From: Ustilago trichophora
Lineage: Eukaryota; Basidiomycota; Ustilaginomycetes; Ustilaginales; Ustilaginaceae
Length of the DNA stretch: 64,000 bases
Assembly (NCBI GenBank): GCA_900323505.1
Contig: OOIN01000004.1
Location: 372,001-436,000, forward strand
Direction of reading: 5' to 3'
Shown piece after piece: positions 30,401 to 38,797 of the stretch. Position 1 is the stretch's first letter, and each line of letters opens with the position of its first letter. Made by a program: the position numbers and the translations under genes. Under the pieces are notes generated by a model that saw nothing but the letters and a program-made list of their open reading frames with translations, was not told the origin of the DNA and made no database searches.

Positions 30401-33400
30401 ATAGTGACGCTGCATCTCGGACGATTCGCAGGACATGAGCTGCTCGGCGATGATGGTGAAGAAGAAGGGCAGACAGGAGAGTCCCACGTGGCGTTGGTGC
30501 GCGCAAAAGTCGGCGAGCTTGGGATCGAGTAGACCGGAGTGGTAGACGCGCGCCAGCAGAGCAGCACAACTTTTTCGGTACGAGGCAAACTCGGGCGGCG
30601 TGCTGAAGAGCGAGCAAAGGGACGCTGTGAAAGCCAGGAGACTGTCGATCGGCACAGCGTTGCGCAAGATCAATTCACGGTCGAACGGAGTGCCGCCACC
30701 TGAAAGCGACGAAAAATCTTTGGGTCGATCATAGTCGACGCCGTGAGCAAGCGCGCCAACATCGAGCGTCCACAGCTGGACGATGGATTGCAGCAAGTCC
30801 AAGCGACCGAGCTCTTCGACACTAGCGGCGGCTACGGCTGCCGAGCCGGACAGAGAGACGTTGCGAAAATGACTCGAGGACACCGAACGCGATGCGGCAC
30901 GCTTGCGAGTCGTCTCGCGATTGTCGAAGCGCGGCAGGCGGTAGGCCATCTCTCGGAAGAAAGCGCGCAAGGGACGTGAGATATGCGGGTAGAGGAGACT
31001 GACATCGGGCGCCCATGGAAGGCGATGACGTTCACTGGCCAGCAACACGCATGCCTTGACGAGGGCGATCTTGAAATGAATCGGACTCGATTCCGACATG
31101 CAGATGGGCACCAGCTCGCGAATGGTGCGTTGCGGATCCAAACGGAAGAGGGCAACGAAGAAGTCGATCATTAGCATGAGCTCGATGGGCTTGTTGCCGC
31201 TGGCAAGGGGACGTTTGGGGTCGAAGAGGCGCTCCTGAAGCTCGGCTTCCAAGTCGTGGACGATGAGGCGAAGGCCATTCTCGGAACGTGGCACAGACGC
31301 TGCGGCCTTGAAAAGGTCAACGCAGCAGAGGGTGGACACATCGATGAGGGCCGTGTTGCGAGGCGACTTGCGCAGACCGTCGATGAATGAGAGCTTCTTT
31401 GCCAAGCTGCCGCTCGCCTTTCGATTCTCTCCAACAGCGGCCTTGCCAACCAGGTCGGGGCACAGGATGAGAAGTGACGTGAGCATAGGCCAGAATGCAA
31501 TCTTGCGCTTGGTGGAGTCGGCAAGCGAGTAGACCTGATCGAAGACGACATCTGGACTACCCTCGAAGCGACGATTGGCGGTAGCCAGATTGGCAAACTC
31601 GGTTGGATGGTACTGGATCCAAGACCAAATGGCGCGACGGAGTACCAAAGCGATGGCAGACTGTGCGCTGCGTTTGAGCTGTGGGAACGAGGTGCTGACT
31701 TCCTGGAGCATACTGGCGAGACGAGCGCGCTGAAAGTTGGAGCACTCGAGTAGACGCAGCTCTGCGGTGCTGGGAGCCTCTTCGACGGTCGAGCTGAGGT
31801 AGTAGAGACGATTGCGGAGACGCGCGCTGACGACGACCCAGTTGCTGGAGCTGAGGTAGAAGACAACCTGGCTAGCGAGGCGGTAGATGCGAGTCTGAAG
31901 GTGATTGGGCACGTCGAAGCCCTCGACATCCTGGCTGAAGGCGGTGGTGGACCAGGAGGAGGCGTTGAATCTCGCGGAAGAGCTAATGTCGGTCATGTCG
32001 GGTTTGCTATCCCTGCCGTCTGGCTTGTGAGAATAGGAGCTCGCTGCAGGAGAAGCGGCGGCAGCAGCACTTGCCAAGTCGGCATGGTCGATCGAGGGCG
32101 GTGTATCGAAGGGTGACCGGGTCGGAGGGAAGCAGGGATAGAGGACGTAGAGGCTGGTGGATGCAGCTAAGCAGAGGGAGCTCGGCATGAAGACCTCGGG
32201 GAACTTGTCGCTGATTCCTGGCAAGCCGCCATCTTCGCGAGGATCACCGTCGTCACGCCCTAGTCTTGAGCTTGTATGGCCGAAGCCCTTGGTACTAGAG
32301 AAGCTGGACGTTGTGTCGCGGAGGCTGAGGTCGCGCAAGGATCGTTCGGATGGCGCAGCGCGGCCGGATAGACCATGAGATGCAGCTGGGTCGTTCTTGG
32401 AAGACGACCGGGCCTCCACGCCCTCGTGTATGGACGAGAAGTTGACGTCGTCTCGAGCTACATTCTGCTTGATGAGCAAGGTCATGACGCTAAGTACGTG
32501 CTTGGCCTGTGTATCGTCCATTGCGGATGGATCGGTCCATCCGAGAGCCGAGGTGGACGGCGATTCGGCCAAAGTTTGATCGATGGAGCCGTTTGAATTG
32601 GGAGAGGAAGGCATCGGATCGAGTCCGGGTCGTGGACTGTTTGCGTGGCCGGAAGCGATACGCCACTGATGATTGAGGCATGAAACGAGCACCTTGAGGA
32701 TGAAGAGCTGTGAATGTAGGATGCCAATGCTAGCTTGCTGTTCGAGACGCTGCTGGGACGATTGCTTGACGAGCACTTCGATGGCACCGAGAAGCTCCTT
32801 GACAACGATGCCGAGCTGGAACCAGCTAAGATTGATCAGGTTGACGACGCAAGAGCGGACGAGATCGTCCTCCTCTACGAGCTGAAGACGCCAGCCGGAG
32901 TTACATGGCAGCTGCAAAGCAAAGCACGATAGAGGTAAGGGAAAAGGATACGTCAGTCGTTGCTCGCGGACGGAACCGCAGTGGGCTGGGAAGAAGGAAG
33001 CGGGGGTTAAGAACGGCGATGGAACACTTACCTTGTTGACCAACCTTTGCACGATGCTAGCGATAAGGATGTTGCTAGAGGCGTTTGCAGGGACTGCGGT
33101 CGATGTATGGCTAGGTTGCGAAAGAGATTCGGAAGCATCGCCCATGGGATTTGGGCTGCTGTGCATGATTGTGTTGCTCGAGAATGTAGGTGTGAGGCCA
33201 CTATCGGTCGAATCATGACGAAATCCCGAGGAGCTGCTGATGGAGGCGGCGTGGTGATGGTGATGATGGTGCGGCTGTGGTTGCTGCTGGTATTGGTGGT
33301 ATGATTGCTGTTGATACGAGGGATTCTGCTGAGATGATTGGGCCTGGCGACTGGATTGGTACTGATGGTAGGATGGAGAGGGTGTCTGAGATGGCGACGA

Positions 33401-33625
33401 AGAGTATGATTCGCCGTTGATCAGTCCAATCGCATGACGACGAGCGTCTGGCGTCTGAATGGACGAAGCGGTGGTTGCAGCTGCAGAAGAGGTGGGAGCA
33501 GCGGGGGAAGGTATCGATCCAGCCGCTTCCAAGCTTGCGTGAGTGCTGACAGACCCGCTGCCACTGCCAGCAGCGCCGGTTGGGAGCGAGCTGTACGAGT
33601 TGGTCATGTCCCTCGAGCTTGGCAT
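24428..33625 (-). CDS. IRA1: Neurofibromin/Ira-type Ras GTPase-activating protein
   Basis: A 3025-aa RasGAP from ATG at 33625 (the ORF upstream opens only at TTG). It switches Ras off and thereby lowers cAMP/PKA and MAPK signalling. The coding parts are 33625-33032 and 32911-24428. The 120-base intron between them (GTAAGTGTTCC...TTTGCAG) is in frame and stopless; removing it joins VQRLVNK to LPCNSGWRLQL, as in neurofibromins. The GAP domain spans about 1575-1825. It has the arginine-finger segment EMVFRSNSFCTTLL, and FLRFISPAVVSP corresponding to the FLRFINPAIVSP signature. A Sec14-PH module follows (about 1970-2220: DFEGLILYILQTLETFAY, FDVVFDTTACQPSN). The rest is helical-repeat-like. The first 190 residues are Ser/Gln/His-rich low complexity. 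Size and order match animal NF1 and yeast Ira1/Ira2. Confidence 0.95.
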   Translation of the reverse strand: MPSSRDMTNSYSSLPTGAAGSGSGSVSTHASLEAAGSIPSPAAPTSSAAATTASSIQTPDARRHAIGLINGESYSSSPSQTPSPSYHQYQSSRQAQSSQQNPSYQQQSYHQYQQQPQPHHHHHHHAASISSSSGFRHDSTDSGLTPTFSSNTIMHSSPNPMGDASESLSQPSHTSTAVPANASSNILIASIVQRLVNKVSVPSPFLTPASFFPAHCGSVREQRLTYPFPLPLSCFALQLPCNSGWRLQLVEEDDLVRSCVVNLINLSWFQLGIVVKELLGAIEVLVKQSSQQRLEQQASIGILHSQLFILKVLVSCLNHQWRIASGHANSPRPGLDPMPSSPNSNGSIDQTLAESPSTSALGWTDPSAMDDTQAKHVLSVMTLLIKQNVARDDVNFSSIHEGVEARSSSKNDPAASHGLSGRAAPSERSLRDLSLRDTTSSFSSTKGFGHTSSRLGRDDGDPREDGGLPGISDKFPEVFMPSSLCLAASTSLYVLYPCFPPTRSPFDTPPSIDHADLASAAAAASPAASSYSHKPDGRDSKPDMTDISSSARFNASSWSTTAFSQDVEGFDVPNHLQTRIYRLASQVVFYLSSSNWVVVSARLRNRLYYLSSTVEEAPSTAELRLLECSNFQRARLASMLQEVSTSFPQLKRSAQSAIALVLRRAIWSWIQYHPTEFANLATANRRFEGSPDVVFDQVYSLADSTKRKIAFWPMLTSLLILCPDLVGKAAVGENRKASGSLAKKLSFIDGLRKSPRNTALIDVSTLCCVDLFKAAASVPRSENGLRLIVHDLEAELQERLFDPKRPLASGNKPIELMLMIDFFVALFRLDPQRTIRELVPICMSESSPIHFKIALVKACVLLASERHRLPWAPDVSLLYPHISRPLRAFFREMAYRLPRFDNRETTRKRAASRSVSSSHFRNVSLSGSAAVAAASVEELGRLDLLQSIVQLWTLDVGALAHGVDYDRPKDFSSLSGGGTPFDRELILRNAVPIDSLLAFTASLCSLFSTPPEFASYRKSCAALLARVYHSGLLDPKLADFCAHQRHVGLSCLPFFFTIIAEQLMSCESSEMQRHYLELLRRSQQRRGFFISQEQDWNNTVKEPFYPPGHERKLEYIWVQLVTLLMICSSDTEVCSRAMQCARGFAQLTVAISDYYDPLSVEWLKLYTDLADPSFLHTGRIAQQKRIRALLRDIEAPSAASWLAWKEAYSRWANLTQLVARPIAEDTLTAQDKAAQWHNYAGFLCAFGGACFSASAVITSEIEPSIAEILPQFSDLDEQPAALIERFVQEMVDLLVSDSLWVREKAKETLGVDLGPRLIGILFRQIHAVLSDFFDKETGYPKTSEMYTVFVEQSIGVATMVLNRLDEVKSSPSTSKVDIGSLMVLFVEYANSLGRDEQALRIKTAMCQMCEALMRKKAAFCFSNELRVRNRLFQALTTWTSDGSEDGFHSNALDALDRLHRDLDVACLKCISILLDKLPLLLADDALLLDDKVEGAKTRHFAMYFGYFIKILNRTRHSETAAAARARALNDAKSLAGTKSNKADSGRDYAPLRESAILALSNLLASNIDSGLHNSLPLAYHEDPRIRTAFMQIMTNVLNQGTAFDELERMGGARKSNRLVDLVCQEDLQLALSICHVCPGRDVEPMSVLLLSMFDAKGGLIRFLKAAVEEEIQRTATEEMVFRSNSFCTTLLSTFARTHGYDYLRSIMAPLITEFARKPAGFSVEMDPSRVEPGGSAPKNQNALEEISQAFIDAICSSAHRVPAVLRELCRHIRTVLDARFPASRYQGVGGLMFLRFISPAVVSPHMIDINLTGPSKDLRRGLVLISKILITLASNNLFSSHKEPFMTGLNDFLKSNVWKVTAFLDQVSDARTDPDRLYAADQPLGFGIHPNVYGIDERDQRMLHRFLFENVDKLGKSLADRASSKSTVAVDSSSVYNGEAQQRRGEESKNVYDDLCDALAAAGEPKGEDLSEPVFGAGNFQDFLRRHAGRNIDEDSYRSIFYEGPVSRAGRPVMYYAMRNQKADTIDFEGLILYILQTLETFAYRQFDVVFDTTACQPSNVTPSQWLLYFSSLVPASILSNVVDVFFLNPNTTARVELQFWSATTYSDSTLKHELADRMTSLQNVVHCSTLPEIEKWIEPRNLVLDQTTMSILGSSAEVRFDQITMVWYYRTLTPVTFRIGGEYLQITGLKKQEWLPNVPVQLNDVFHLSDIDDVRSISIRGDDNTFFLSCRNGSMNFVFNSRERSDVVQALRQAKARVSKFRANNAVDRVLRPNDVPGTLLNMAMLNITSNDSALRLSAYNLLCALSTSFNFGASSAKKRLLSSRGLALPANTMAFVTDLSKDFAVAAPGVTLEFLLSFFDGFERAAPSQKTVCLHYLSPWLSNLVMFVHTSREQQGEYHRRIKEILNQLISITTKQPDMYAIMQRCVWSQLSRLDDLIPTFLDVFAEAAMDSGLHTERFEAVLDTMVSFASINLRGKLLSRLRKVIAKTAQNPVVSQLHLNASWKEIATLVRMNMVLSFTNRVEALLYLPELLHIILLLAGNGVDATRHSIYGSAINLVHSLCTEDPREARKPDEATPRSAEAVAKLRVLLEKLAEPESLKLFGLPVASQGSSANAAFAASQEIVRETPDNASIERLATLMYEVADVAAPNVDAANSWRARLASLVTSTAFQYNPIIQSRAFVLLGCLAQGEIDDDLLYQILVSLRGSISEWASSSSDMPMISIVTCLSKVVKILPTRSRYLPQMFWLGIAMVQCGHVPLFKAGVELMHSTVQSIWERDIPASEGNDLIAYLLDARFEFRELACKLDDETGVDFDINFSFGMAALLVKGLRHPSTKEVTTKLMQAMLHHCGIDAQGERRSRSGRISERQLGFFVGLLPTATRPEEFGHLLSMAGVEASACEAAVEARRSGYKGLQEHLDVLNNRIALLLVTLVTSLLQQAESDAERLMLYSFLNEAAREVPAIVSILYDSLAPSMKDIFVNCSNGAILDAVHGIAQTAVSQPFFAAQARETQKRGGPNAYLAESGYGSLLTCGAFIPLMEGRRHVLCKLSIQLVLGLTDVGTT
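32912..33031 (-). other. In-frame, stop-free intron of the RasGAP gene
   Basis: The donor is GTAAGTG (33031 downward), a CTGAC branch-like site lies in the second half, and the acceptor TTTGCAG ends at 32912. Length is exactly 120 bases with no stop in the reading frame. A naive translation therefore contains 40 extra residues (Pro/Phe/Leu-rich) not found in neurofibromins. Confidence 0.88.
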
Positions 33626-34230
33626 GACTTGCAATTAAGGCCGGATTGGGATGCTGCTGGTGCTGCTGCTCTGACTTTTGCCCGTGACGTTAGAAGTGAT
33701 GAAGGGAGACGCCATGCATTTGATATGATTTCGGTAATGATATGAAGCAAGGCTTGCTGAACGCACTGCGGGAAGGTCGTCGTGTGTCGTGCCAGCAGAG
33801 ATAAGAAGGAAGATCCTCGATAAAGAATGTTCTTACTTGCAGCGCGAAGCAACTCTCTGTGCTGGAGGAAAGAGGCTGCACAATGCTTTTCTGATCGGTT
33901 GATAAAGCGTGTTTGGCCAAACTAGAGACAGGAAGCGGTGTGATATAAAGATCGACGAGGAAGGCCAAGGTCTGCACTCTCGGTTGCGAGTTGGAGGGGC
34001 CGAGCAGATGGTTAACGACAGATGCTACGAATCGCAGAGCTCTCCTCGATGTCGAATGATGAGAAGATGCGAGGCCTGGGTGAAGAGAGCCAAGAAGGCG
34101 AGGATGCGAGAAGGAGGAGGAGGAGATGACGATGATGATGATCGGACGACCAGGGTGAGGAGAAGGAGCAAGAGGGTCCGAGAGCCAAAGAAGCGAGAGA
34201 GAGCGCGAACCAGAAACAACCGAGCGAGTT

Positions 34231-34270
34231 GTACTGTACTGTACTGTAGTGTACTGTAGTGTGTGTGTGT
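34231..34270. repeat. GTACT/GTAGT pentamer tract followed by GT repeat
   Basis: Repeats of the pentamer GTACT with GTAGT variants run into a GT dinucleotide run. It belongs to a motif family found in several intergenic regions of this window (see findings). Confidence 0.9.
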
Positions 34271-34660
34271 CTGTGTGTGTCTGTCTGTGATGTGGGTTCA
34301 ATTTAACTCTGCTGTGACTGACTATCATCCAATTCACGCTTCAACCGACGCACTCTCTCTGGATTTTGCAAATGTCCTCCTCACAATGTTGCGTGTGGCT
34401 TCCAACTGTTAACTCTCTTTTTGGAAATCAAGCAGCACCACACGGCACACGATACACAGAAGACAGCAGCAGACGCGCCCTTCTCTCTCAGTTCAAAGAG
34501 GTTAAAGCGGTACGGTACAGTACTTTACAGGCTGAGTTAGACTTTTGTGAGCATTTTGGCCGACTCGCACACGGAAGGCTGGCACGGGCCGCTCCGTCGG
34601 ATTCAACTCTAATCCTCTCTCTCACACACAAGCACGTCCGACCCCGCAAAGCGCACAAAA

Positions 34661-34680
34661 TACAGTACAGTACAGTACAC
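34661..34680. repeat. TACAG pentamer tract
   Basis: Three perfect TACAG units and a TACAC unit, the reverse-complement sense of the tract at 34231-34270, about 400 bases away in the same intergenic region. Confidence 0.9.
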
Positions 34681-34784
34681 ACATCGCAAGCACACAATCC
34701 AACGTTTGTCGAGTATGCAGCCCTTTGTCTGTCATAGCCTCGTCAACCTTTGCTGATAAGTTTGTCGATGCAAACTGTGCCGAG

Positions 34785-34819
34785 CTTCTTCTTCTTCTCT
34801 TCTTCTTCTTCTTCTTCTG
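34785..34819. repeat. CTT trinucleotide microsatellite
   Basis: An imperfect run of CTT units with one CTCTT interruption, in the non-coding gap downstream of the MFS gene. Confidence 0.9.
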
Positions 34820-35084
34820 CCTATTCTCTACCCCTGCATCGAGTCCAGGCACAGCTGCACAAACGAGACAAGCCGGATTCTAGATCTCATCCCAACACTT
34901 GACCGGCCAATTTCGGTAGCAATACATATTTACATGCTGTCCTGTACCACACAATGAGAGACAATCGCGGCTTTTCGCCATTCCCACGGATCCATTGTTT
35001 CTGCGTTCAACTGACAGCTGCCATTCTTTGTTCGTTACATTCCCTTGTGCGACGGACCGGTGACTGTAGAAGGAAGAGGAATTT

Positions 35085-37052
35085 TCAAAAACCGCGAAGT
35101 TCGTGACCGTGTCGGCGCACTAATCGAACGGCGAGAATGCCTGCAACCAGAGCGCATATACCGCCGAGCCTGAAGATAATTCCGAGGGCATCGCTGTTTC
35201 TTCCTCCTGGTGTTGCTCCTTCGTCCGCACCGCCTCTGTCTTGGCCATTGTCGCTGCCCGATTCCATGATAGCAAAGATGAGCGACGATACAGCAGTCAC
35301 GAGGAATTGCGGGATCACCACTGCAATATTGTGCAGTCCCAGTACGGTGCCAGCATGCGACGAGGTGCTACTGCTGCCGCCTTTAGCCAAGCTTTCGCCT
35401 CTTTCCACATCATCTTGGTCAGCGCTTCGGTCATCAGCGTGCGCCTCATCGTGCAGACTCGGCGCTCCAAACGACAGCGCGCCGTTTGAATCGTCCTCGT
35501 CGTCCGAATCTTGATCGCCATGCAATCTTGATTGCGGCCGCGAACGCTTATCAGAGGATGAATCGTACGACGGTGTTCGACCGATGGACCTGCGATGCCC
35601 CTCACCGTCTTGGGTGCTATCGCCCAGCAGCGCCATCGTCACCTCGTCCGCTTCACGAACATCGGTTGATGCGTGGCGACCTGCTGCACCGTTTGTTGCA
35701 TCGTGCACCGCTTCCACCTGCTGTGTCTGGATGAGGATGCCGAGCAGAGCAATTGGGATCCAGTTCGAAATGGCAAAACAGAAGCCGACAGATGCCACCA
35801 CCAAACTTGCTATAAAGACTCTCTGCGTGAGTCCAGCCAAAAACGTCGCCATCATCGAGATGCAAAAGATAAAGTGGGAGAAGACCCACCAGAAAGGCAA
35901 CTCGGGCCAACTATCTCGCAAGCCCCTCAGCTTACCAGCCCATCTCGAGTTTGCAAACCAGACAGGGTGAGTATGCGTCTCGTGAACTGGGTTGGGAACT
36001 ACCAAGGGAAGCACGATCGAGGTGATCAACGAAAGAATGGCGTGCCAGAAGAATGCGTGGCTCCCGGCTCGCGTCGCCTCTTCAAACAGCTCGTGGTCGC
36101 TCTGTTTGCCTCCGTTGAGGCGCACTTCAGTCTTGTAGATCTCGCCCACCCATACGGTGCTGTAGAAGAGAATGGGGAACCAACCAATCTGGGCAAAGAA
36201 CTGAATCTTGAAGATTTCGATGATCGGCTTGGGCAGCCCGCGTGCTTGCGTGTAAAGATCGGTAAAGATGGCCGAAGGGCTGAGCCCTCTTGCATTCTTG
36301 GATGCTCTCGAGGCATGGCGAGTAGTAGGGGCAAGTACTTGTTCTTCGACACAAAAGACGACGACAGCGTGTGTCAAAATCAGGATCGCGCTGACAAGGA
36401 CGGTAATGATCTGGATCTGCGTCGTACCGAGGAATTTAGGGGCAACGCTGGGCAGATCGAAGTCGCCAATCAGGAAGCTCAGCACCGATCCGACACCGCA
36501 AAGACGGGCAGCCCACGCATTGGCTTCGGCTTGATCTTCTGTCGATGCGACGTCGACGATGAGCGCACGATCGAGGGCAGTGACGGCATTGACGGAGAAG
36601 TCGACGAGATAGACGGATAGGACGCCAATGAGGATGGCGAGATGGCCATGCGCTTTGTCGCCTGTCGTGGTGAACCATGCTGCTACCTCGCTTGCAAAAC
36701 CGAGAAGGAGAATGCTCAAGGCACAGATTATGGTCGATGCTGTTAGAAAGGGTCGACGTCGTCCGTACTTGGATGTGCTGTTGTCGGCAAGGCTGCCTAT
36801 GAGAGGCTGCATGATGAGACCAGAGAGTGGGCCGGCTACAAATACAGCCGCCATTGCTGATTTCGAGAGACCTAGATCGAGCAGATACGGTGGCGCAAAG
36901 GCCATGTCCATCGACCATACCGTCTGTGCTCCGAGTACACCGAGGGTCAAGAGAGGCAATTGCAGCGGTGAAGGTGCATGTACACGGGCCTCACCTACGA
37001 GCCGATGCCCTGGACTCGATGTCCTTGTTCCTGCTGATGATATACCAACCAT
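35085..37052 (-). CDS. MFS sucrose/alpha-glucoside transporter (SUT/SLC45-like)
   Basis: A 655-aa polytopic protein from ATG at 37052. It has about 12 hydrophobic segments. The cytoplasmic TM2-TM3 loop is GSLADNSTSKYGRRRPFLTAS, the RRRPF form of the MFS motif typical of plant SUC/SUT, animal SLC45 and fission-yeast Sut1. TM1 reads LGAQTVWSMDMAFAPPYLLDLGLS. These carriers import sucrose or maltose with protons. A hydrophilic insertion of about 130 residues (about 437-567), rich in Asp, Ser, Glu and His, separates TM10 from TM11, where relatives have a short loop; TM11 then starts at LHNIAVVIPQFLVTA. Substrate is not determinable here. It diverges from SmF across 869 bases. I do not assign a gene name because family members differ in substrate. 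Confidence 0.87.
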   Translation of the reverse strand: MVGISSAGTRTSSPGHRLVGEARVHAPSPLQLPLLTLGVLGAQTVWSMDMAFAPPYLLDLGLSKSAMAAVFVAGPLSGLIMQPLIGSLADNSTSKYGRRRPFLTASTIICALSILLLGFASEVAAWFTTTGDKAHGHLAILIGVLSVYLVDFSVNAVTALDRALIVDVASTEDQAEANAWAARLCGVGSVLSFLIGDFDLPSVAPKFLGTTQIQIITVLVSAILILTHAVVVFCVEEQVLAPTTRHASRASKNARGLSPSAIFTDLYTQARGLPKPIIEIFKIQFFAQIGWFPILFYSTVWVGEIYKTEVRLNGGKQSDHELFEEATRAGSHAFFWHAILSLITSIVLPLVVPNPVHETHTHPVWFANSRWAGKLRGLRDSWPELPFWWVFSHFIFCISMMATFLAGLTQRVFIASLVVASVGFCFAISNWIPIALLGILIQTQQVEAVHDATNGAAGRHASTDVREADEVTMALLGDSTQDGEGHRRSIGRTPSYDSSSDKRSRPQSRLHGDQDSDDEDDSNGALSFGAPSLHDEAHADDRSADQDDVERGESLAKGGSSSTSSHAGTVLGLHNIAVVIPQFLVTAVSSLIFAIMESGSDNGQDRGGADEGATPGGRNSDALGIIFRLGGICALVAGILAVRLVRRHGHELRGF

Positions 37053-37921
37053 GATGGTATGAGGTGAATGCGTGTGCTCGGCAATGGAAGCTGAAAGGTG
37101 TCAAAGATGATGGTCGAGGGAAACGATTGGTTGGGTCGTGTCGCCACGAGCCAAGTGCCAGTCTACTCCATAATTCGTTTCCAAGCTGCTCCTGTTGCTG
37201 AGTTTTGCAGTGTTCTGAGTATTGCGGGAGGATGGTGGGACACTGACAACGTGGGAAATTCGAAAGCCAGAGAAGTTGGGAGGCCAAAGAGATCAGAGCG
37301 CCCGCGTTTAGAGCTCTCTCTTGTGTTGCCGGCAAGCTCAGCCGGCACCTGTGTGGCTTGCTTGTTGCAGAATTCGGAGCGTTTCTGTGCATGGGCTGGC
37401 TTGGCTGATTTTGTGGCCCGAGCTGATTGTCTGAACCCTTGCACGTCAGACCAACACACGCAGGTACACGGCGCCAATCTCGGACAAATTCAATACACAA
37501 GTGTTAGACTGTCACAATCTACTTTTTTTGGCTCGTTTTCCGTGCGACACGACAGAGAGAACAAGAAGGTGGAGTGTTGCGACCCTTTTTGTTGGCTTTT
37601 TGACAACCTTCGCAACTTCTTCCATCCATCAACTACATGCCCTTCTATACGGCAAACAGCTGCTTTGAATCCAAAGAAGCAGCGAAGCAGAAGCAACAGC
37701 AGCACACATCGACATCCCTCCATCTAGGCTTCTCTAGGCTCGTCGACGGCATCGATCACGCGAGGGAATAGACCTCCTAAAGCGCATCCGAATCCTCCTC
37801 TGAGCTCTGTCAAGGCGCCCCATCAAGCCCGTATCAAGTGCACAGATTCGTTATCATAGGTGAACACCATCCCAATTACAACTCACAGCCTTCAGAATCT
37901 GAACTGATAATATATATAGCT
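37053..37921. other. Divergent promoter region, MFS transporter / SmF
   Basis: A non-coding gap. An AT-rich AATATATATAG element sits immediately before the SmF ATG. No other gene is recognised. Confidence 0.6.
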
Positions 37922-38347
37922 ATGTCGAGCGTAAGTACTTTGCCCAGCGCAGTATGCACAGCACAGCGCAGTAGCGTGTCGTGCTGCACCCTATTCAATC
38001 CTCCCCTCAGTATGTGCGTAAGAGCAATGCTGACAGCTCAATTTATCTTGTCAAATCTCTCCTTGTCCTCTATTTCACATCCCGGAAACAATCATTTGCG
38101 GCATCAGTTCCAACCAGTCAACCCAAAACCCTTCCTCCAGCTTCAAACCGGCAAACCCGTCCTGGTCCGTCTCAAATGGGGCATGGAATACAAAGGCTTT
38201 CTCGTAAGCACAGATAGCTACATGAATCTGCAATTGGCCAACACGGAAGAATTTCAGGATGGAAAATCCAACGGAATGCTCGGAGAGGTCTTCATCCGCT
38301 GTAACAACGTGCTCTATCTGAGGGAGTTGGCGGACGAGTCTGCATAG
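37922..38347 (+). CDS. SMX3: Small nuclear ribonucleoprotein F (SmF)
   Basis: An 82-aa Sm protein and part of the heptameric Sm ring on U1, U2, U4 and U5 snRNAs. Exon 1 is ATGTCGAGC (37922-37930) with donor GTAAGT. Exon 2 is 38108-38347 after GGCATCAG. The joined start [20 protein letters not shown] matches SmF (LPLNPKPFLNGLTGKP in human). Sm1 has [24 protein letters not shown], with the SmF-specific aromatic RNA-binding position Tyr in DSYMN. Sm2 has [15 protein letters not shown]. The 177-base intron is a multiple of three and stop-free, so an unspliced reading gives a spurious larger protein from 37838. It converges on CCT1. Confidence 0.94.
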   Translation: MSSVSTLPSAVCTAQRSSVSCCTLFNPPLSMCVRAMLTAQFILSNLSLSSISHPGNNHLRHQFQPVNPKPFLQLQTGKPVLVRLKWGMEYKGFLVSTDSYMNLQLANTEEFQDGKSNGMLGEVFIRCNNVLYLRELADESA

Positions 38348-38797
38348 AGGAAACCATCACATCAAAAACATCCCCTACCGTGGAACCATGATAGCAGACC
38401 GAATGGATCGGTGTACCCAAACTGCCACCGGGCTTTTCACAGAGAAGCTCAAGCTGCTTATGGTCTCTGACGGCTCTACCTTTCTTGTATTAGTATGCGT
38501 AATATCTTTCCAGCACCGTACTGCATCTTGCTTGTGATAATTTCCCTGAGGCTTGATGCAGAGGAACTGTCTCCTTGATAAACAGCAGCCCGTGCAGGAC
38601 CTGCCTCTCAAGGCGCGAAGCTTTAATTGGCTTCTTCTTCCTTATTTTCGAGCTCTCATCTCCTCTGTCGCGGAAGCCTCTTCACACGCTCACACAACCT
38701 CACCCAACCATCCTTCACAACAATTCGGTCGAGGTGAAAATGAAAATCTGCTTTCCTCAAAGGGACAATATTTTGATACACTGAAAAGATGGCGACC
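38348..38797. other. Convergent 3' flanks of SmF and CCT1
   Basis: 450 bases between two stop codons. No gene, tRNA or notable repeat was seen. Confidence 0.6.

Larger units (their letters stand above)
33626..35084. other. RasGAP promoter region and MFS 3' flank
   Basis: A 1.46-kb non-coding gap with several simple repeats: GATGATG (34128-34142), GTACTGTACTG tracts (34231-34270), TACAGTACAG (34661-34680) and a CTT run (34785-34819). Minus ORF 34337-33690 is Ser-rich with no recognised domain and is probably RasGAP leader sequence. Confidence 0.6.

Noticed and set aside
37838..38347. 169-residue version of SmF starting at 37838
   Set aside because: It includes leader and intron sequence. The GTAAGT donor and CATCAG acceptor restore the exact Sm protein start.
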